Origin: Myxococcales bacterium SG8_38
Lineage (GTDB): Bacteria > Myxococcota_A > Polyangia > Polyangiales > Houyiibacteriaceae
Direction of reading: 5' to 3'
NCBI GenBank assembly: GCA_001303415.1
Contig: LJTN01000011.1
Span: forward strand, 1 to 64,000
DNA: 64,000 bases
Part shown: positions 17,610 through 26,716 of the stretch, one piece after another
Numbering within the stretch: position 1 is the first letter of the stretch
How the letters are laid out: each line of letters starts with the position of its first letter
The notes under the pieces: model-generated
What the model was told of the DNA's origin: nothing
Database searches by the model: none
What the model saw: only the letters and a program-made list of their open reading frames with translations
Position numbers and translations under genes: made by a program

Positions 17610-19172
17610 ATGGTTCGCCCGCGGATGGCGATGCGCTCGCGAATGGTGGCCGCCTTGGGGGTGTTGCTCTGGCCGGGGTCGGCGGCGGCCCAGCCCACAG
17701 AGCAGGCCCCCACGGGCATCGCGGTGTTCCTTCGAGCCCTCGACGACGGCTTTGGGGCCAACGTCGTCGGCCCTATCGCCCAGGTCTTGTTCTTCGATCT
17801 CGCATTCTGGGACAACGCTGCCGGCGACCCGCTCCAGCTCCCCTTCATCGTCGTCTGGCTCATCGCGGGCGCCACTTTCTTCACCCTCCGCTTTGGACTC
17901 ATCAACGTCCGCGCGTTTCGGCACGCATGGGTCGTGACGACCGGTCACTACGACGATCCGGATGACCCGGGCGAGGTCACGCATTTTCAAGCCCTGTCTT
18001 CTGCGCTTTCCGCCACGGTGGGTCTCGGAAACATCGCGGGCGTCGCGGTTGCAGTGGGTGTCGGCGGCCCTGGCGCGATCTTCTGGATGGTCGTGGCCGG
18101 CTTCCTCGGGATGTCGTCGAAGTTCACCGAATGCACGCTCGGACAGATGTATCGGGAGGTCGGCAAGGACGGTCATATTCTGGGCGGCCCCATGCGCTAC
18201 CTCGAGCAGGGGCTGAGCGAGCTGCGTCTGCCGAGGCTCGGCCGCTTCCTTGCAATCCTCTTCGCGTTGATGTGCATCGGCGGAAGCTTCGGCGGCGGAA
18301 ACATGTTCCAGGCGAACCAGAGCTACGCGCAGGTTGCCGACGTGCTGCCGATCTTCTCGGGCGGATGGGGCTCACTTGCCTACGGAGTGCTCCTCGCTTT
18401 TCTCGTCGGCATCGTCATCATCGGCGGCATCCGGCGCATCGGACAAGTTGCGGGTTTCATCGTCCCCTTGATGTGCGGGATCTACTTGGTGGCCGGCCTT
18501 TTCATCATCGTCACGAACGCGGATCAGGTGCAACCGGCCCTCGGGCACATCGTCTCCGAGGCCTTTACGCCCGAGGCGGGATTCGGCGGAATGCTCGGCG
18601 TGTTGATCACGGGCTTTCGGCGAGCGGCGTTCTCGAACGAGGCTGGTGTCGGGTCTGCGTCCATCGCCCACTCGGCCGCAGCGACCGACGAGCCTGTTCG
18701 TGAAGGCATCGTCGCCCTCCTCGAGCCGTTCATCGACACGATCATCGTCTGCACGATGACTGGATTGGTCGTGGTCATCACCGGGGCGTACCGAGGCGGC
18801 GGCGAAGAAGGCGTCCTCATGACCTCGAAGGCATTCGCGACCGTCCTGCCGTGGTTTCCAAGAGTACTCAGCCTCGCGGTCTTTCTATTCGCGTTCTCGA
18901 CCATGATCTCCTGGAGCTACTACGGCGAGCGTTGCTGGACCTTCTTGTTCGGAACGCACCTCTCCATCATCTACAAGATGCTGTTCCTCGCCTTCGTGGT
19001 GCTCGGCTCCGTGCTCAAGCTCGGCAACGTGATCGACTTCTCGGACCTGATGATCCTGGGCATGTCGTTTCCAAACATCCTGGGAGCCGTCCTGCTGAGC
19101 GGAAAGGTCGGCGGGGCGCTTCGCGACTATTGGAGCCGGTTCACCAGCGGCCAGATGCAGCCCGAAAGGTAA
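17610..19172 (+). CDS. Alanine/glycine:cation symporter (AGCS) family transporter
   Basis: 520 residues. The first 30 look like a signal-type leader (MVAALGVLLWPGSAAAQ), then about ten membrane helices. Family signatures include the VGLGNIAGVAVAVGVGGPGAIFW stretch around residues 136-158, the EAGVGSASIAHSAA region, and the SWSYYGERC segment in the C-terminal half. Members import alanine or glycine with Na+ or H+. Internal ATGs near 17628 and 17643 are possible starts; no strong ribosome-binding site favours one. It ends 16 bp before pepP, so amino-acid uptake and peptide turnover may be coexpressed. Confidence 0.92.
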   Translation: MVRPRMAMRSRMVAALGVLLWPGSAAAQPTEQAPTGIAVFLRALDDGFGANVVGPIAQVLFFDLAFWDNAAGDPLQLPFIVVWLIAGATFFTLRFGLINVRAFRHAWVVTTGHYDDPDDPGEVTHFQALSSALSATVGLGNIAGVAVAVGVGGPGAIFWMVVAGFLGMSSKFTECTLGQMYREVGKDGHILGGPMRYLEQGLSELRLPRLGRFLAILFALMCIGGSFGGGNMFQANQSYAQVADVLPIFSGGWGSLAYGVLLAFLVGIVIIGGIRRIGQVAGFIVPLMCGIYLVAGLFIIVTNADQVQPALGHIVSEAFTPEAGFGGMLGVLITGFRRAAFSNEAGVGSASIAHSAAATDEPVREGIVALLEPFIDTIIVCTMTGLVVVITGAYRGGGEEGVLMTSKAFATVLPWFPRVLSLAVFLFAFSTMISWSYYGERCWTFLFGTHLSIIYKMLFLAFVVLGSVLKLGNVIDFSDLMILGMSFPNILGAVLLSGKVGGALRDYWSRFTSGQMQPER

Positions 19173-19188
19173 CTGCTACGCTCGGCCC

Positions 19189-20484
19189 ATGTCGGAGTTT
19201 GCGCAACGCCGCGAGAAGCTTCTCGAAGCCATGGGCGATGGTGTTGCCGTGCTTCCCTCGGCCCCGCTCGCGTTGCGCAACCATGATGTCGAGCATCCCT
19301 ATCGGCAGGACAGCGACCTCTACTACCTAACGCGCTTCGACGAGCCCGAAAGCCTCTTGGTGCTGACCAATCAGCACGATGAGCACAGGACGGTGCTTTT
19401 CGTGCGGCCGCGGAAGCGCGAGCGAGAGATCTGGGACGGGCCGCGAGCAGGCGTGGAAGGCGCCGTGGAGCGGTTCGGAGCCGATGCCGCGTTTCCGATC
19501 GACGAGCTCGACGACAGGCTTCCCGATTACCTCGGCAATGTGGAGCGGCTGCACTACAGGCTGGGTCGAGACGAGCGAACGGATGCAAAGGTGCTCGGCT
19601 GTTTGAACCATCTCCGGCGAGGAGCGCGGCGTGGGGTGACGGCCCCCGAGGTGATCGTCGATCCGTCAGTGCACTTGCACGAGATGCGACTGCGCAAGAG
19701 CGACGCGGAGCTCGGGACCATGCGGCAGGGCGCCGCGATCACCAGGGAAGCTCATCTTCGCGCCATGCAGGTCGCGCGCCCCGGCGTGCACGAATACGAA
19801 ATCGACGCCGAGCTGCTGCACGTCTTTCGCAGGCATGGCTGCGAGCGGCCGGCCTACGAGAGCATCGTCGGCTCCGGACCCAATGCGACCATCCTTCACT
19901 ATCGAGCAGGCAACCGCGCCTTGACCGAAGGGGAGCTGGTGCTGATCGACGCCGGCTGCGAGCACGACTACTACGCGAGCGACGTCACGCGAACGTTCCC
20001 GGCGAATGGTAAGTTTTCCGGCGAGCAGCGGGCGGTATACGAGGTGGTCCTGCACGCGCAGAAGGCCAGTATCGAAGCCGTGAGGCCGGGCGTCACCTTG
20101 CAGGACATTCACGACGGTGCGGTTCGGATGCTCACCGAAGGCCTGGTGAGCATCGGGTTGCTGGAGGGTGATGTCGACGCCCTCGTCGAAGAAAAGAAGT
20201 ACGAGCCCTTCTACATGCACCGCACGTCGCACTGGTTGGGCATGGACGTGCACGACGTCGGTCGCTATTACGTCGCGGGCAAGCAGCGGCTGCTCGAGCC
20301 CGGGTTCGTGCTCACGGTCGAGCCCGGGTTGTACATCGCCACCGATGCCGAAGACGTGGACCCTCGTTGGCGCGGGATCGGCGTGCGCATCGAAGACGAC
20401 GTGGCGGTGATCCCAACGGGTTGCGACGTGCTGACCGAGGGGATTCCAAAAGAGATCGACGACGTGGAAGCGGCCTGCGTCTGA
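19189..20484 (+). CDS. pepP: Xaa-Pro aminopeptidase (M24B)
   Basis: 431 residues. The N-terminal creatinase/prolidase-like domain begins with the PepP pattern FAQRREKL and YRQDSDLYYLTRFDEPE. The C-terminal pita-bread domain has all five metal ligands: two Asp in DAGCEHDYYASDVTRTFP, His in HWLGMDVHDV, Glu in TVEPGLYI and Glu in RIEDDV. The enzyme removes N-terminal residues preceding proline, cytosolically. It is between the AGCS transporter and proC on the same strand, a grouping consistent with proline and alanine metabolism. Confidence 0.93.
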   Translation: MSEFAQRREKLLEAMGDGVAVLPSAPLALRNHDVEHPYRQDSDLYYLTRFDEPESLLVLTNQHDEHRTVLFVRPRKREREIWDGPRAGVEGAVERFGADAAFPIDELDDRLPDYLGNVERLHYRLGRDERTDAKVLGCLNHLRRGARRGVTAPEVIVDPSVHLHEMRLRKSDAELGTMRQGAAITREAHLRAMQVARPGVHEYEIDAELLHVFRRHGCERPAYESIVGSGPNATILHYRAGNRALTEGELVLIDAGCEHDYYASDVTRTFPANGKFSGEQRAVYEVVLHAQKASIEAVRPGVTLQDIHDGAVRMLTEGLVSIGLLEGDVDALVEEKKYEPFYMHRTSHWLGMDVHDVGRYYVAGKQRLLEPGFVLTVEPGLYIATDAEDVDPRWRGIGVRIEDDVAVIPTGCDVLTEGIPKEIDDVEAACV

Positions 20485-20532
20485 GCATCCGGGCGGTGTC
20501 GGACGCACACGTTGTATGGTATGCCCGCTCGC

Positions 20533-21369
20533 ATGGCCGTCGACCACACGATCGCGTTCATCGGCGCAGGCAACATGGCGAGCGCCATCATCCGCGGCCT
20601 CGTCGCCACGAGCACTGTGCCGGCCGAACGAATCCTCGCCGCCGATCCCGAAGAAGAACGACTCCAATTTCTGGAGTCGAAGCTCGGAATCCGGGTCACC
20701 AAGGACAACACCAGGGCGGTGCACGAAGCATCCGTGGTCGTGTTGGCCGTCAAGCCGCAAACGTTCCCACAGGTCCTGCCCGTGGTGTCGGCGGCTCTGG
20801 ACCGGCAGACGCTGGTCATCTCGATTGCCGCGGGGATTTCCACTCGCCTCATCGAACGCGCGTTGCCGGAAGGCACGCGGGTCGTCCGGACGATGCCCAA
20901 CACGCCGGCGCTCGTTGGCGCGGGCGCAACGGCGATTGCAGGCGGCGCGCACGCGACCGATCGGGATCTCGCGCTCGCTGAAACCCTCTTTCGAAGCGTG
21001 GGCATCGCAGTGACGGTGCCCGAGGACCAAATCGATGCCGTGACGGGCTTGAGCGGCTCGGGGCCCGCGTACGTGTTCGCGATGGTCGAGGCGCTCCGCG
21101 ATGCGGGCACCGCGGAAGGCTTGCCGGAGGAGACGGCTCTTCGGCTCGCGTCGCAAACCGTGTTTGGCGCGGCTCGGCTCTTGCTCGAGGAAAAAGAATC
21201 GCCCGAGGTGCTGCGCCAACGCGTGACCAGCCCGGGAGGAACGACGCGGGCGGGGCTCGATGCGCTCGAGGCGGCCGGCTTTGCCGACGCCCTGCGAGGG
21301 GCGGTGCGCGCGGCGACTCGGCGCTCGGTCGAGCTCGGGAAGATCGCCGAAGGCAGCGACGACCGCTAG
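20533..21369 (+). CDS. proC: Pyrroline-5-carboxylate reductase
   Basis: 278 residues from ATG 20533; ATGs at 20512 and 20521 are alternatives. The NAD(P) Rossmann motif is IAFIGAGNMASAI. VVRTMPNTPALVGAGAT and the C-terminal signature GLSGSGPAYVF followed by RVTSPGGTTRAGLDALE are diagnostic. It catalyses the last step of proline synthesis. Its TAG stop lies inside the hairpin shared with the convergent YggS-family gene. Confidence 0.94.
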   Translation: MAVDHTIAFIGAGNMASAIIRGLVATSTVPAERILAADPEEERLQFLESKLGIRVTKDNTRAVHEASVVVLAVKPQTFPQVLPVVSAALDRQTLVISIAAGISTRLIERALPEGTRVVRTMPNTPALVGAGATAIAGGAHATDRDLALAETLFRSVGIAVTVPEDQIDAVTGLSGSGPAYVFAMVEALRDAGTAEGLPEETALRLASQTVFGAARLLLEEKESPEVLRQRVTSPGGTTRAGLDALEAAGFADALRGAVRAATRRSVELGKIAEGSDDR

Positions 21370-21389
21370 ACCGAGTGTGCTCGGTCTAG
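21366..21389. terminator. Bidirectional hairpin containing both convergent stop codons
   Basis: Two perfect 10-nt arms, CTAGACCGAG and CTCGGTCTAG, flank a TGTG loop. The proC stop TAG is 21367-21369 and the stop of the convergent gene is 21388-21386, so each stop codon is part of a stem. There is no U-run on either side, so it is not a textbook intrinsic terminator; it could still act as a bidirectional terminator or 3'-end stabiliser. Confidence 0.5.
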
Positions 21390-22072
21390 ACCGGCGCCGA
21401 AGGACGGGGTCCGAAGATCGCCGTCCCGATCCGAACCATGGTGGCTCCCTCCTCGACCGCGGGCTCTAGATCGTGCGTCATGCCCATTGAAAGCTCGGGC
21501 AACCCCTGCTCCCGAGCCAGCTCGCGAAGCGCGGCGAAGATCGGGCGTGTATCGGACGGCTCGTCGAAGTGCGGCGCCACCGTCATCAGCCCGCGAAGCG
21601 TCACGTTTGGGAGGTGACGGACGGCCTCGACCAAGGCCGGGACCTCTTCCATGGAGCAACCGGACTTTTGCGCTTCCCCTCCCACGTTGACCTGCAGCAG
21701 CAGCTCGACGTCGGTCTTTCGAGCCGATGCGCGAGACGAAATCGCCTCGGCCAATCGGATGGAATCCACGGTGTCCACGGTGGCTCGAGCCCCCTCGATG
21801 AGCTTGATCTTGTTGCGCTGCAGGTGCCCGATGAACCGCCACCGGATGTCTTCCAGATCACCCAGCGCGGAGGCTTTCCGAGCCAGCTCTTGCGCGTAGT
21901 TCTCGCCGAACACGCGAAGGCCCGCCGCGTGCGCGGCGCGGATCGCGTCCTCGGGATGGCCCTTCGAGACTGCGATGAGCTGCACCGAGCTCAGGTCGCG
22001 GCCTACACGCTCGCATGCCCGGGCAATGCGCTCCCGGACGCTGGCGAGCCCGCTGACGATGTCGTGCTTCAT
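21386..22072 (-). CDS. YggS-family pyridoxal phosphate homeostasis protein
   Basis: 228 residues from ATG 22072 ([16 protein letters not shown]); an ATG at 22078 is an alternative. The PLP lysine sits in [13 protein letters not shown], and [31 protein letters not shown] and [25 protein letters not shown] are strong family signatures (YggS/PROSC). The proteins bind PLP without known catalysis and help PLP and amino-acid balance. It overlaps the maf stop by ATGA and is the third gene of the operon with the ATPase/J/HTH fusion. Confidence 0.93.
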   Translation of the reverse strand: MKHDIVSGLASVRERIARACERVGRDLSSVQLIAVSKGHPEDAIRAAHAAGLRVFGENYAQELARKASALGDLEDIRWRFIGHLQRNKIKLIEGARATVDTVDSIRLAEAISSRASARKTDVELLLQVNVGGEAQKSGCSMEEVPALVEAVRHLPNVTLRGLMTVAPHFDEPSDTRPIFAALRELAREQGLPELSMGMTHDLEPAVEEGATMVRIGTAIFGPRPSAPV

Positions 22073-22665
22073 GGCCATCGATCCAGTGCGCCGTGCGTAA
22101 CCAGCATATCGACTACCTCGGCCGCAGGCAGGCCTACGACGTTGGTGTACGATCCGTGGACCCGCGTCACGAAGCCGCTGGCGAGACCTTGAATGCCGTA
22201 GGCGCCGGCCTTGTCGCGGCTTTCGCCGCTGGCCACGTACCTTTCGAGCTCTTTCGAGCATGCCTCGCGAAACCATACTCGCGTTTCGACCACACGTGCT
22301 TCGCGCACACCCTCCCCCACCACACCGAGCGCCACCGCCGTGCGCACCAGATGGTCGCGCCCGGCCAACAGCATCAGCATCCGAAGCGCGTCTCGATCGT
22401 CGGCGGGCTTCCCCAGCCGCTCCCCGCCGACGCAGACGGAGGTATCGGCCGCCAGCACGTATGCGCCTTCGTCGCCGCTCGCCCGCAGCGCGGTTTGCAG
22501 CTTGAGCAGTGCGGCCGAACGCACGAACTCGACGTCGTCCTCGATGCGAAGCGAGCTTTCATCGACGTGACTCGGCCGCGCCTCGAATGTGATTCCGAGG
22601 CTCGCCAGAATCTGCTTCCGGCGTGGCGAAGCGGACGCCAGGATGATCGATCGCTGTCGGCTCAC
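22069..22665 (-). CDS. maf: Maf-family nucleotide pyrophosphatase
   Basis: 198 residues from GTG 22665, chosen because translation then begins VSRQRSIILASASPRRKQIL, the Maf signature, and because GTG overlaps the previous gene's TGA (GTGA at 22662-22665). AADTSVCVGGERLGKP and GAYGIQGLASGFVTRVHGSYTNVVGLP are also Maf hallmarks. Maf proteins hydrolyse dTTP, UTP or modified nucleotides and are linked to septation arrest in some bacteria. The subfamily (YhdE- or YceF-like) was not resolved. Confidence 0.93.
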   Translation of the reverse strand: MSRQRSIILASASPRRKQILASLGITFEARPSHVDESSLRIEDDVEFVRSAALLKLQTALRASGDEGAYVLAADTSVCVGGERLGKPADDRDALRMLMLLAGRDHLVRTAVALGVVGEGVREARVVETRVWFREACSKELERYVASGESRDKAGAYGIQGLASGFVTRVHGSYTNVVGLPAAEVVDMLVTHGALDRWP

Positions 22666-24209
22666 GAGCGGTTTCCTTCCATCGTCGCCTTGTAGCGGCG
22701 CAGGTAGCTCTGGCTCACTTGCTCGGGATCCAGCTTCAAGCATTTGGCGAACTCGGTGACGAACCCCCGCACGTACACGGCGGCTGGCAGATGGTCGTAC
22801 TCTTCGTCCTCGATGCATCGAAGATAGCTCGTCCCGACCTTCGTGCGCTCGCTGATCTGCTCGAGGCTGGTGCCCTGAGATTCGCGCACGGCCCGCAGGA
22901 GCGCACCGCTGAATTCGGTGTCCGGCGTGATGCTCGGCGCGGGCGGCAGCTCGCCACTCGGGAGCTCCTCCCGCCGCGCCTCCACGACGTCTTTCGGTGG
23001 CTCGGGGAAAATCGAGATCTCGTAGGGACGCCGTCGGGCCGGATCGAGCAACACGTCGTACGCTTCGTCGATCCGTGCGCGAGCGGCAGCGAGGCCTTCG
23101 TCGTCGAACAGGCCGAATGTGACGGGATTTTCGGGATCGAACACGGCACACATCCGCTTGTATGCCCTTCGGATCTCCTCGTCGGTTGCTCCGCGCTCCA
23201 CTTCGAGCACGTCGTGATGGGACCCGGCGGGCACCTCGCGCCAAGGCTCCTTGTCCCTGCGCCCTTCCTGGGATGCAAAGAGCCGTCGCGCGATCTTCTC
23301 GATGTTGCGACTTGCCCGGCTGCCGGGGCTCTCGAGGAGCAGCGGCCGCCGCTTGCGCGAGCAGGCCCGCACCGCGTCGTCATGGTCCACGTATCCGAGA
23401 TACTTCAAATGGACTCCGTACCGCCGCCGCACGGCGACCGCGACATGGTCACCGAGCTCCAAATCGGCGCGTAGTCGCGCTTGGTTGACGATGAACGGGA
23501 AGTCGAAGATGCGCATGCAGTCTTCGAGCGCGTGGCCGAGCTCGGGCCATTCGAGCTGGACCAAGGCCGCGATGTCGGAGGGAGCCGGCGCATATCCAGC
23601 TTTCGCAAACGAAACGTGCAGGGCGCTCTGCTGGCGCTCGTCCGTGACGTAATCGAACGCTGCCAAGGCGAAGGCTTTGCGCACCAGCCTGTAGAGGCCG
23701 CTCACCGCGTTCGGCTCCGGGATGGTCAGGGCGAGGCGATGCGGCGCGCCACACCAGAAACGCACGGCCGCGTCACTCGCGGCGGAGCCCAGATCGACGA
23801 CCGCGAAGTCTGCGTCCTGCTTCTGGAGGCGCCCCTCAAGCTCTCTGAGGGAGCTACGCCTAGCGCTTCCCCGGTGTGGCTCGCTCAAGCCGCCGTTCAT
23901 CAATCGCAGGCTCGAGATGGGCCCCTCGATCGGATCGCGCGGCGGCAGCATGTTGATCGACTCGTGGTCGAGCGCGGTAGCCAGCCGTGAGAAGATGCTC
24001 TCGGATCCAAAGGCGGGAGCAGGCGCCACGTAAGGCGCGACCGGCGGCCCCATGCCCAGCATGGCGTGCAGGTCGGCCCCGGAAGGGTCTGCATCGACCG
24101 CCAGCACGCGTTTGCCGATGGTGGCCAGATAGATCGCCAAGTTGGCGCTGAACAGAGAAGTCCCGACCCCGCCTTTGGCCCCAAGGATCGCAATCGTCGT
24201 CGGGGGCAT
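22662..24209 (-). CDS. Fusion: ParA/MinD-like ATPase, degenerate J-domain, RodZ-type HTH
   Basis: 515 residues, apparently three modules. Residues 1-310 form a deviant-Walker-A ATPase (GAKGGVGTS at 10-18, VDADPSGADLH at 38-48, VVDLGSAASD at 137-146), MinD/FlhG-like. Residues about 330-397 resemble a DnaJ domain (HHDVLEVERGATDEEIRRAY and DEAYDVLLDPARRRPYE), but the HPD tripeptide that stimulates DnaK is replaced by FDP. Residues about 434-495 are a RodZ/HTH_25-type helix-turn-helix (LRAVRESQGTSLEQISERTK, YVRGFVTEFAKCLKLD). No membrane segment follows the HTH. Role unknown; positioning or scaffolding is plausible. First gene of an operon with maf and the YggS-family gene. Confidence 0.88.
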   Translation of the reverse strand: MPPTTIAILGAKGGVGTSLFSANLAIYLATIGKRVLAVDADPSGADLHAMLGMGPPVAPYVAPAPAFGSESIFSRLATALDHESINMLPPRDPIEGPISSLRLMNGGLSEPHRGSARRSSLRELEGRLQKQDADFAVVDLGSAASDAAVRFWCGAPHRLALTIPEPNAVSGLYRLVRKAFALAAFDYVTDERQQSALHVSFAKAGYAPAPSDIAALVQLEWPELGHALEDCMRIFDFPFIVNQARLRADLELGDHVAVAVRRRYGVHLKYLGYVDHDDAVRACSRKRRPLLLESPGSRASRNIEKIARRLFASQEGRRDKEPWREVPAGSHHDVLEVERGATDEEIRRAYKRMCAVFDPENPVTFGLFDDEGLAAARARIDEAYDVLLDPARRRPYEISIFPEPPKDVVEARREELPSGELPPAPSITPDTEFSGALLRAVRESQGTSLEQISERTKVGTSYLRCIEDEEYDHLPAAVYVRGFVTEFAKCLKLDPEQVSQSYLRRYKATMEGNRS

Positions 24210-24263
24210 CGAGCGCTCTTACCAATCGCTGCGCGGGCGCGCAACGGGCTCTCAGAAAAGCGC

Positions 24264-24479
24264 TCAGCCGTCGCTCGGCTCGTTCGAGCGGAGGGGAAAC
24301 GGATAGAAGCGTGGACGTGCGGCCTGCTCGGAAGCGTCGTCGAGCTCGGTCACGTCCGCCTCCCTCGGCGGATCGCCCGACCGCCAGCGGCCAGTGGTGG
24401 AATCCCGCCGTCCCCGAGCATCCGAGGTTCGAAGCCGGACCCTACCGATGGGTGCGCTCATTCGTGGCTGGGTCTTCAT
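24264..24479 (-). CDS. Possible small protein in the 377-bp gap before recD2
   Basis: 71 codons with G/C-rich third positions, ending SEQAARPRFYPFPLRSNEPSDG region. A G-run lies immediately before the ATG, too close to be a normal ribosome-binding site, and no family is recognised. It lies in the divergent gap 24210-24586 between the ATPase fusion and recD2. I see no convincing promoter or structured RNA in the rest of that gap. It may be chance. Confidence 0.28.
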   Translation of the reverse strand: MKTQPRMSAPIGRVRLRTSDARGRRDSTTGRWRSGDPPREADVTELDDASEQAARPRFYPFPLRSNEPSDG

Positions 24480-24586
24480 TCCCCCCGATCCAGTTCGTGC
24501 TCGGCTTAAACACTATCCAATGCCGAAAAGGAAGGCACGACTCCGGAAGCTTTTGGGGCGCAACGCTGGTAGATTCCGGGCCAATC

Positions 24587-26716
24587 GTGGGGTCGAGGGA
24601 GGCAGACGAGATCCTCGAAGGCGTAGTCGAGGCAGTGCTTTTTCGTAGTGATGACGGAAAGTTCGCCGTCATTCGCCTGACGCTCGACGATGCGGACCCC
24701 GCCTCCGCCGCTCGCACTGCCGTCGGGGACCTCGGGCAGATCGCTCCGGGGGAGCACGTGCGGCTCGTAGGCCGGTGGAGCCAGCACGCGGTCTACGGCC
24801 GCCGCTTCCAGGTGACGTCCTTCACCCCCACCATTCCTTCGACCGAACAAGGCATCGTCCGCTACCTAGGCTCGGGTCTCATACCTGGAATCGGCCCTGC
24901 CCTCGCCAGCCGGCTCGTCGAGCGCTTCGGGCAGGACACCCTGGACATCATCGCCACGCAGTCGGCCCGGCTCCGCGAGGTGGCCGGGATCGGTAAACAG
25001 CGAGCCGAGTCGATCGCCCAGGCCGTACGCCAGCGGCGTGCCGAAGCCGAAACCATGAGCTTCCTGCACGCGCTCGGCATGGGGCCCGCAACCGCTCGCG
25101 AGGTGCTGCGAAGATACGGCATGGATGCGCCGCGCGTGGTGCGCGACGACCCCTACATCGTCGCGCAGCAAATTCGGGGCATCGGCTTTCGCACGGCCGA
25201 TCGAATCGCCGAAGCGCTCGGAATCGCCGGCAACGACCTGCGACGCGTACAAGGCGCCGTATTGCATCTCGTCGGCAAAGCGGTCGATGACGGCCACGTC
25301 TTTGCGACCCGCGAGCAACTGCGGATGGGGCTCGAACAGCTCGATGTTCCGGCAGATGAGCTCGAGGAAGCGCTGCTACGGCTGCAGAGGCGCGAGCTCG
25401 TGACGATCGAAGAAGACGCAGTCTATCCGCCCGTGTTGCACAGGGCCGAGCTCTTGGTGGCGGCAGCGCTGCGCGCCCTCGGGAATCGGCCGAAGGTCAC
25501 CTTGCCGCTCAAGACGTACGATCCGGTGCTCACCGACAGCCAGCGAAGCGCCGTGGAGGCCTCGCTCGGCACGCATCTCCTCGTGTTGACCGGGGGACCC
25601 GGGACCGGCAAGACCACCACCGTGCGCGCCATCGTACAGGCGCACACGGCTCTCAGCCGAGTGGTTTCCCTTTGCGCGCCGACCGGCCGAGCCGCAAAGC
25701 GCCTTTCCGAGGCCGCCGGGATCGAAGCGAAGACCATTCACCGCCTGCTCGAATGGAATCCGGCGACGGGGCATTTCAACAGGAGCGCGAGCAGCCCCCT
25801 CGAAGCCGATCTCGTTCTCGTCGACGAGGCTTCGATGCTCGACGTGCGGCTCGCGTCGCAGCTGTTGGCGGCGATCCCCCCGAGCGCCACCCTCGTGTTG
25901 GTGGGCGACATCGACCAGCTGCCGCCAGTCGGTCCCGGTCAACCTTTGCGCGACCTGATCGCGTCGAAGATATGCAAGACCGTCCGGCTACGAGAGGTCT
26001 TTCGTCAGGCGCAACAAAGCGCGATCGTGCGCGGTGCGCATGCCGTGCTGGAAGGCGTCGTGCCCGAGCCCACTCCGTCGGGCACCAAGGGCGACGGCGA
26101 CTTGTTCCTCATCGCGGCCACCGATCCAGAGACGATCATCGAGCGCGTGGTGCAGTCGTTGCGTCGAATGTCGGCCGCATATGGATTCGATCCGCTCGCG
26201 GACGCGCAGGTGATGACCCCGATGCGGCGCGGCCCCTTGGGAACGAACAAGCTGAACGACGTGCTCCAAGAGGCGTTCAATCCCGCCCCGCAGCAAGGAG
26301 GCGCGCCGAGCGCGTTCCGACGCGGAGACAAGGTGATGCAGCTGCGAAACGATTACGACAAAGACGTGTACAACGGCGATCTCGGAGAGGTCGATCGGAT
26401 CGAAGCCGGCGTGACTTTCGTGCGATTCGATGGGCGGGAGGTCCAATATGCGGCCGACGATCTCGACGCGATCTCCCTCGCCTATGCGTGCACCGTTCAC
26501 AAGGTGCAGGGCAGCGAATTCCCTGCGGCGGTGATCGTGCTGCATCACACCCACTTCATGCTGCTGAACCGGGCGTTGCTCTACACGGCGCTGACCCGCG
26601 CGAAGAAGCTGGTCGTGCTCATCGGTGACCCGAAAGCCATGGCAAGGGCGGCGCGAAACGCGCACAGCTACGAGACCAACTCGAAGCTGCTCGAACGGCT
26701 CCGCGCCGGCGCCTAG
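24587..26716 (+). CDS. recD2: RecD2-type ATP-dependent 5'-3' DNA helicase
   Basis: About 709 residues from GTG 24587, chosen because the family's first motif, ILEGVVEAVLFRSDDGKFAV, begins a few residues later; upstream in-frame sequence does not look coding. Tandem helix-hairpin-helix regions follow (SGLIPGIGPALASRLVERFG, LREVAGIGKQRAESIAQAV). Walker A is TGGPGTGKTTT, Walker B LVLVDEASMLD, and the C-terminal UvrD-like motifs include SLAYACTVHKVQGSEFPAA. This is the RecBC-independent RecD2 class. It overlaps the convergent serine hydrolase by 4 bp. Confidence 0.92.
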   Translation: MGSREADEILEGVVEAVLFRSDDGKFAVIRLTLDDADPASAARTAVGDLGQIAPGEHVRLVGRWSQHAVYGRRFQVTSFTPTIPSTEQGIVRYLGSGLIPGIGPALASRLVERFGQDTLDIIATQSARLREVAGIGKQRAESIAQAVRQRRAEAETMSFLHALGMGPATAREVLRRYGMDAPRVVRDDPYIVAQQIRGIGFRTADRIAEALGIAGNDLRRVQGAVLHLVGKAVDDGHVFATREQLRMGLEQLDVPADELEEALLRLQRRELVTIEEDAVYPPVLHRAELLVAAALRALGNRPKVTLPLKTYDPVLTDSQRSAVEASLGTHLLVLTGGPGTGKTTTVRAIVQAHTALSRVVSLCAPTGRAAKRLSEAAGIEAKTIHRLLEWNPATGHFNRSASSPLEADLVLVDEASMLDVRLASQLLAAIPPSATLVLVGDIDQLPPVGPGQPLRDLIASKICKTVRLREVFRQAQQSAIVRGAHAVLEGVVPEPTPSGTKGDGDLFLIAATDPETIIERVVQSLRRMSAAYGFDPLADAQVMTPMRRGPLGTNKLNDVLQEAFNPAPQQGGAPSAFRRGDKVMQLRNDYDKDVYNGDLGEVDRIEAGVTFVRFDGREVQYAADDLDAISLAYACTVHKVQGSEFPAAVIVLHHTHFMLLNRALLYTALTRAKKLVVLIGDPKAMARAARNAHSYETNSKLLERLRAGA

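Noticed and set aside
24210-24586. Structured RNA or phage/IS remnant in the recD2 upstream gap
   Set aside because: No inverted-repeat ends, no tRNA-like fold, and no convincing hairpin series seen.
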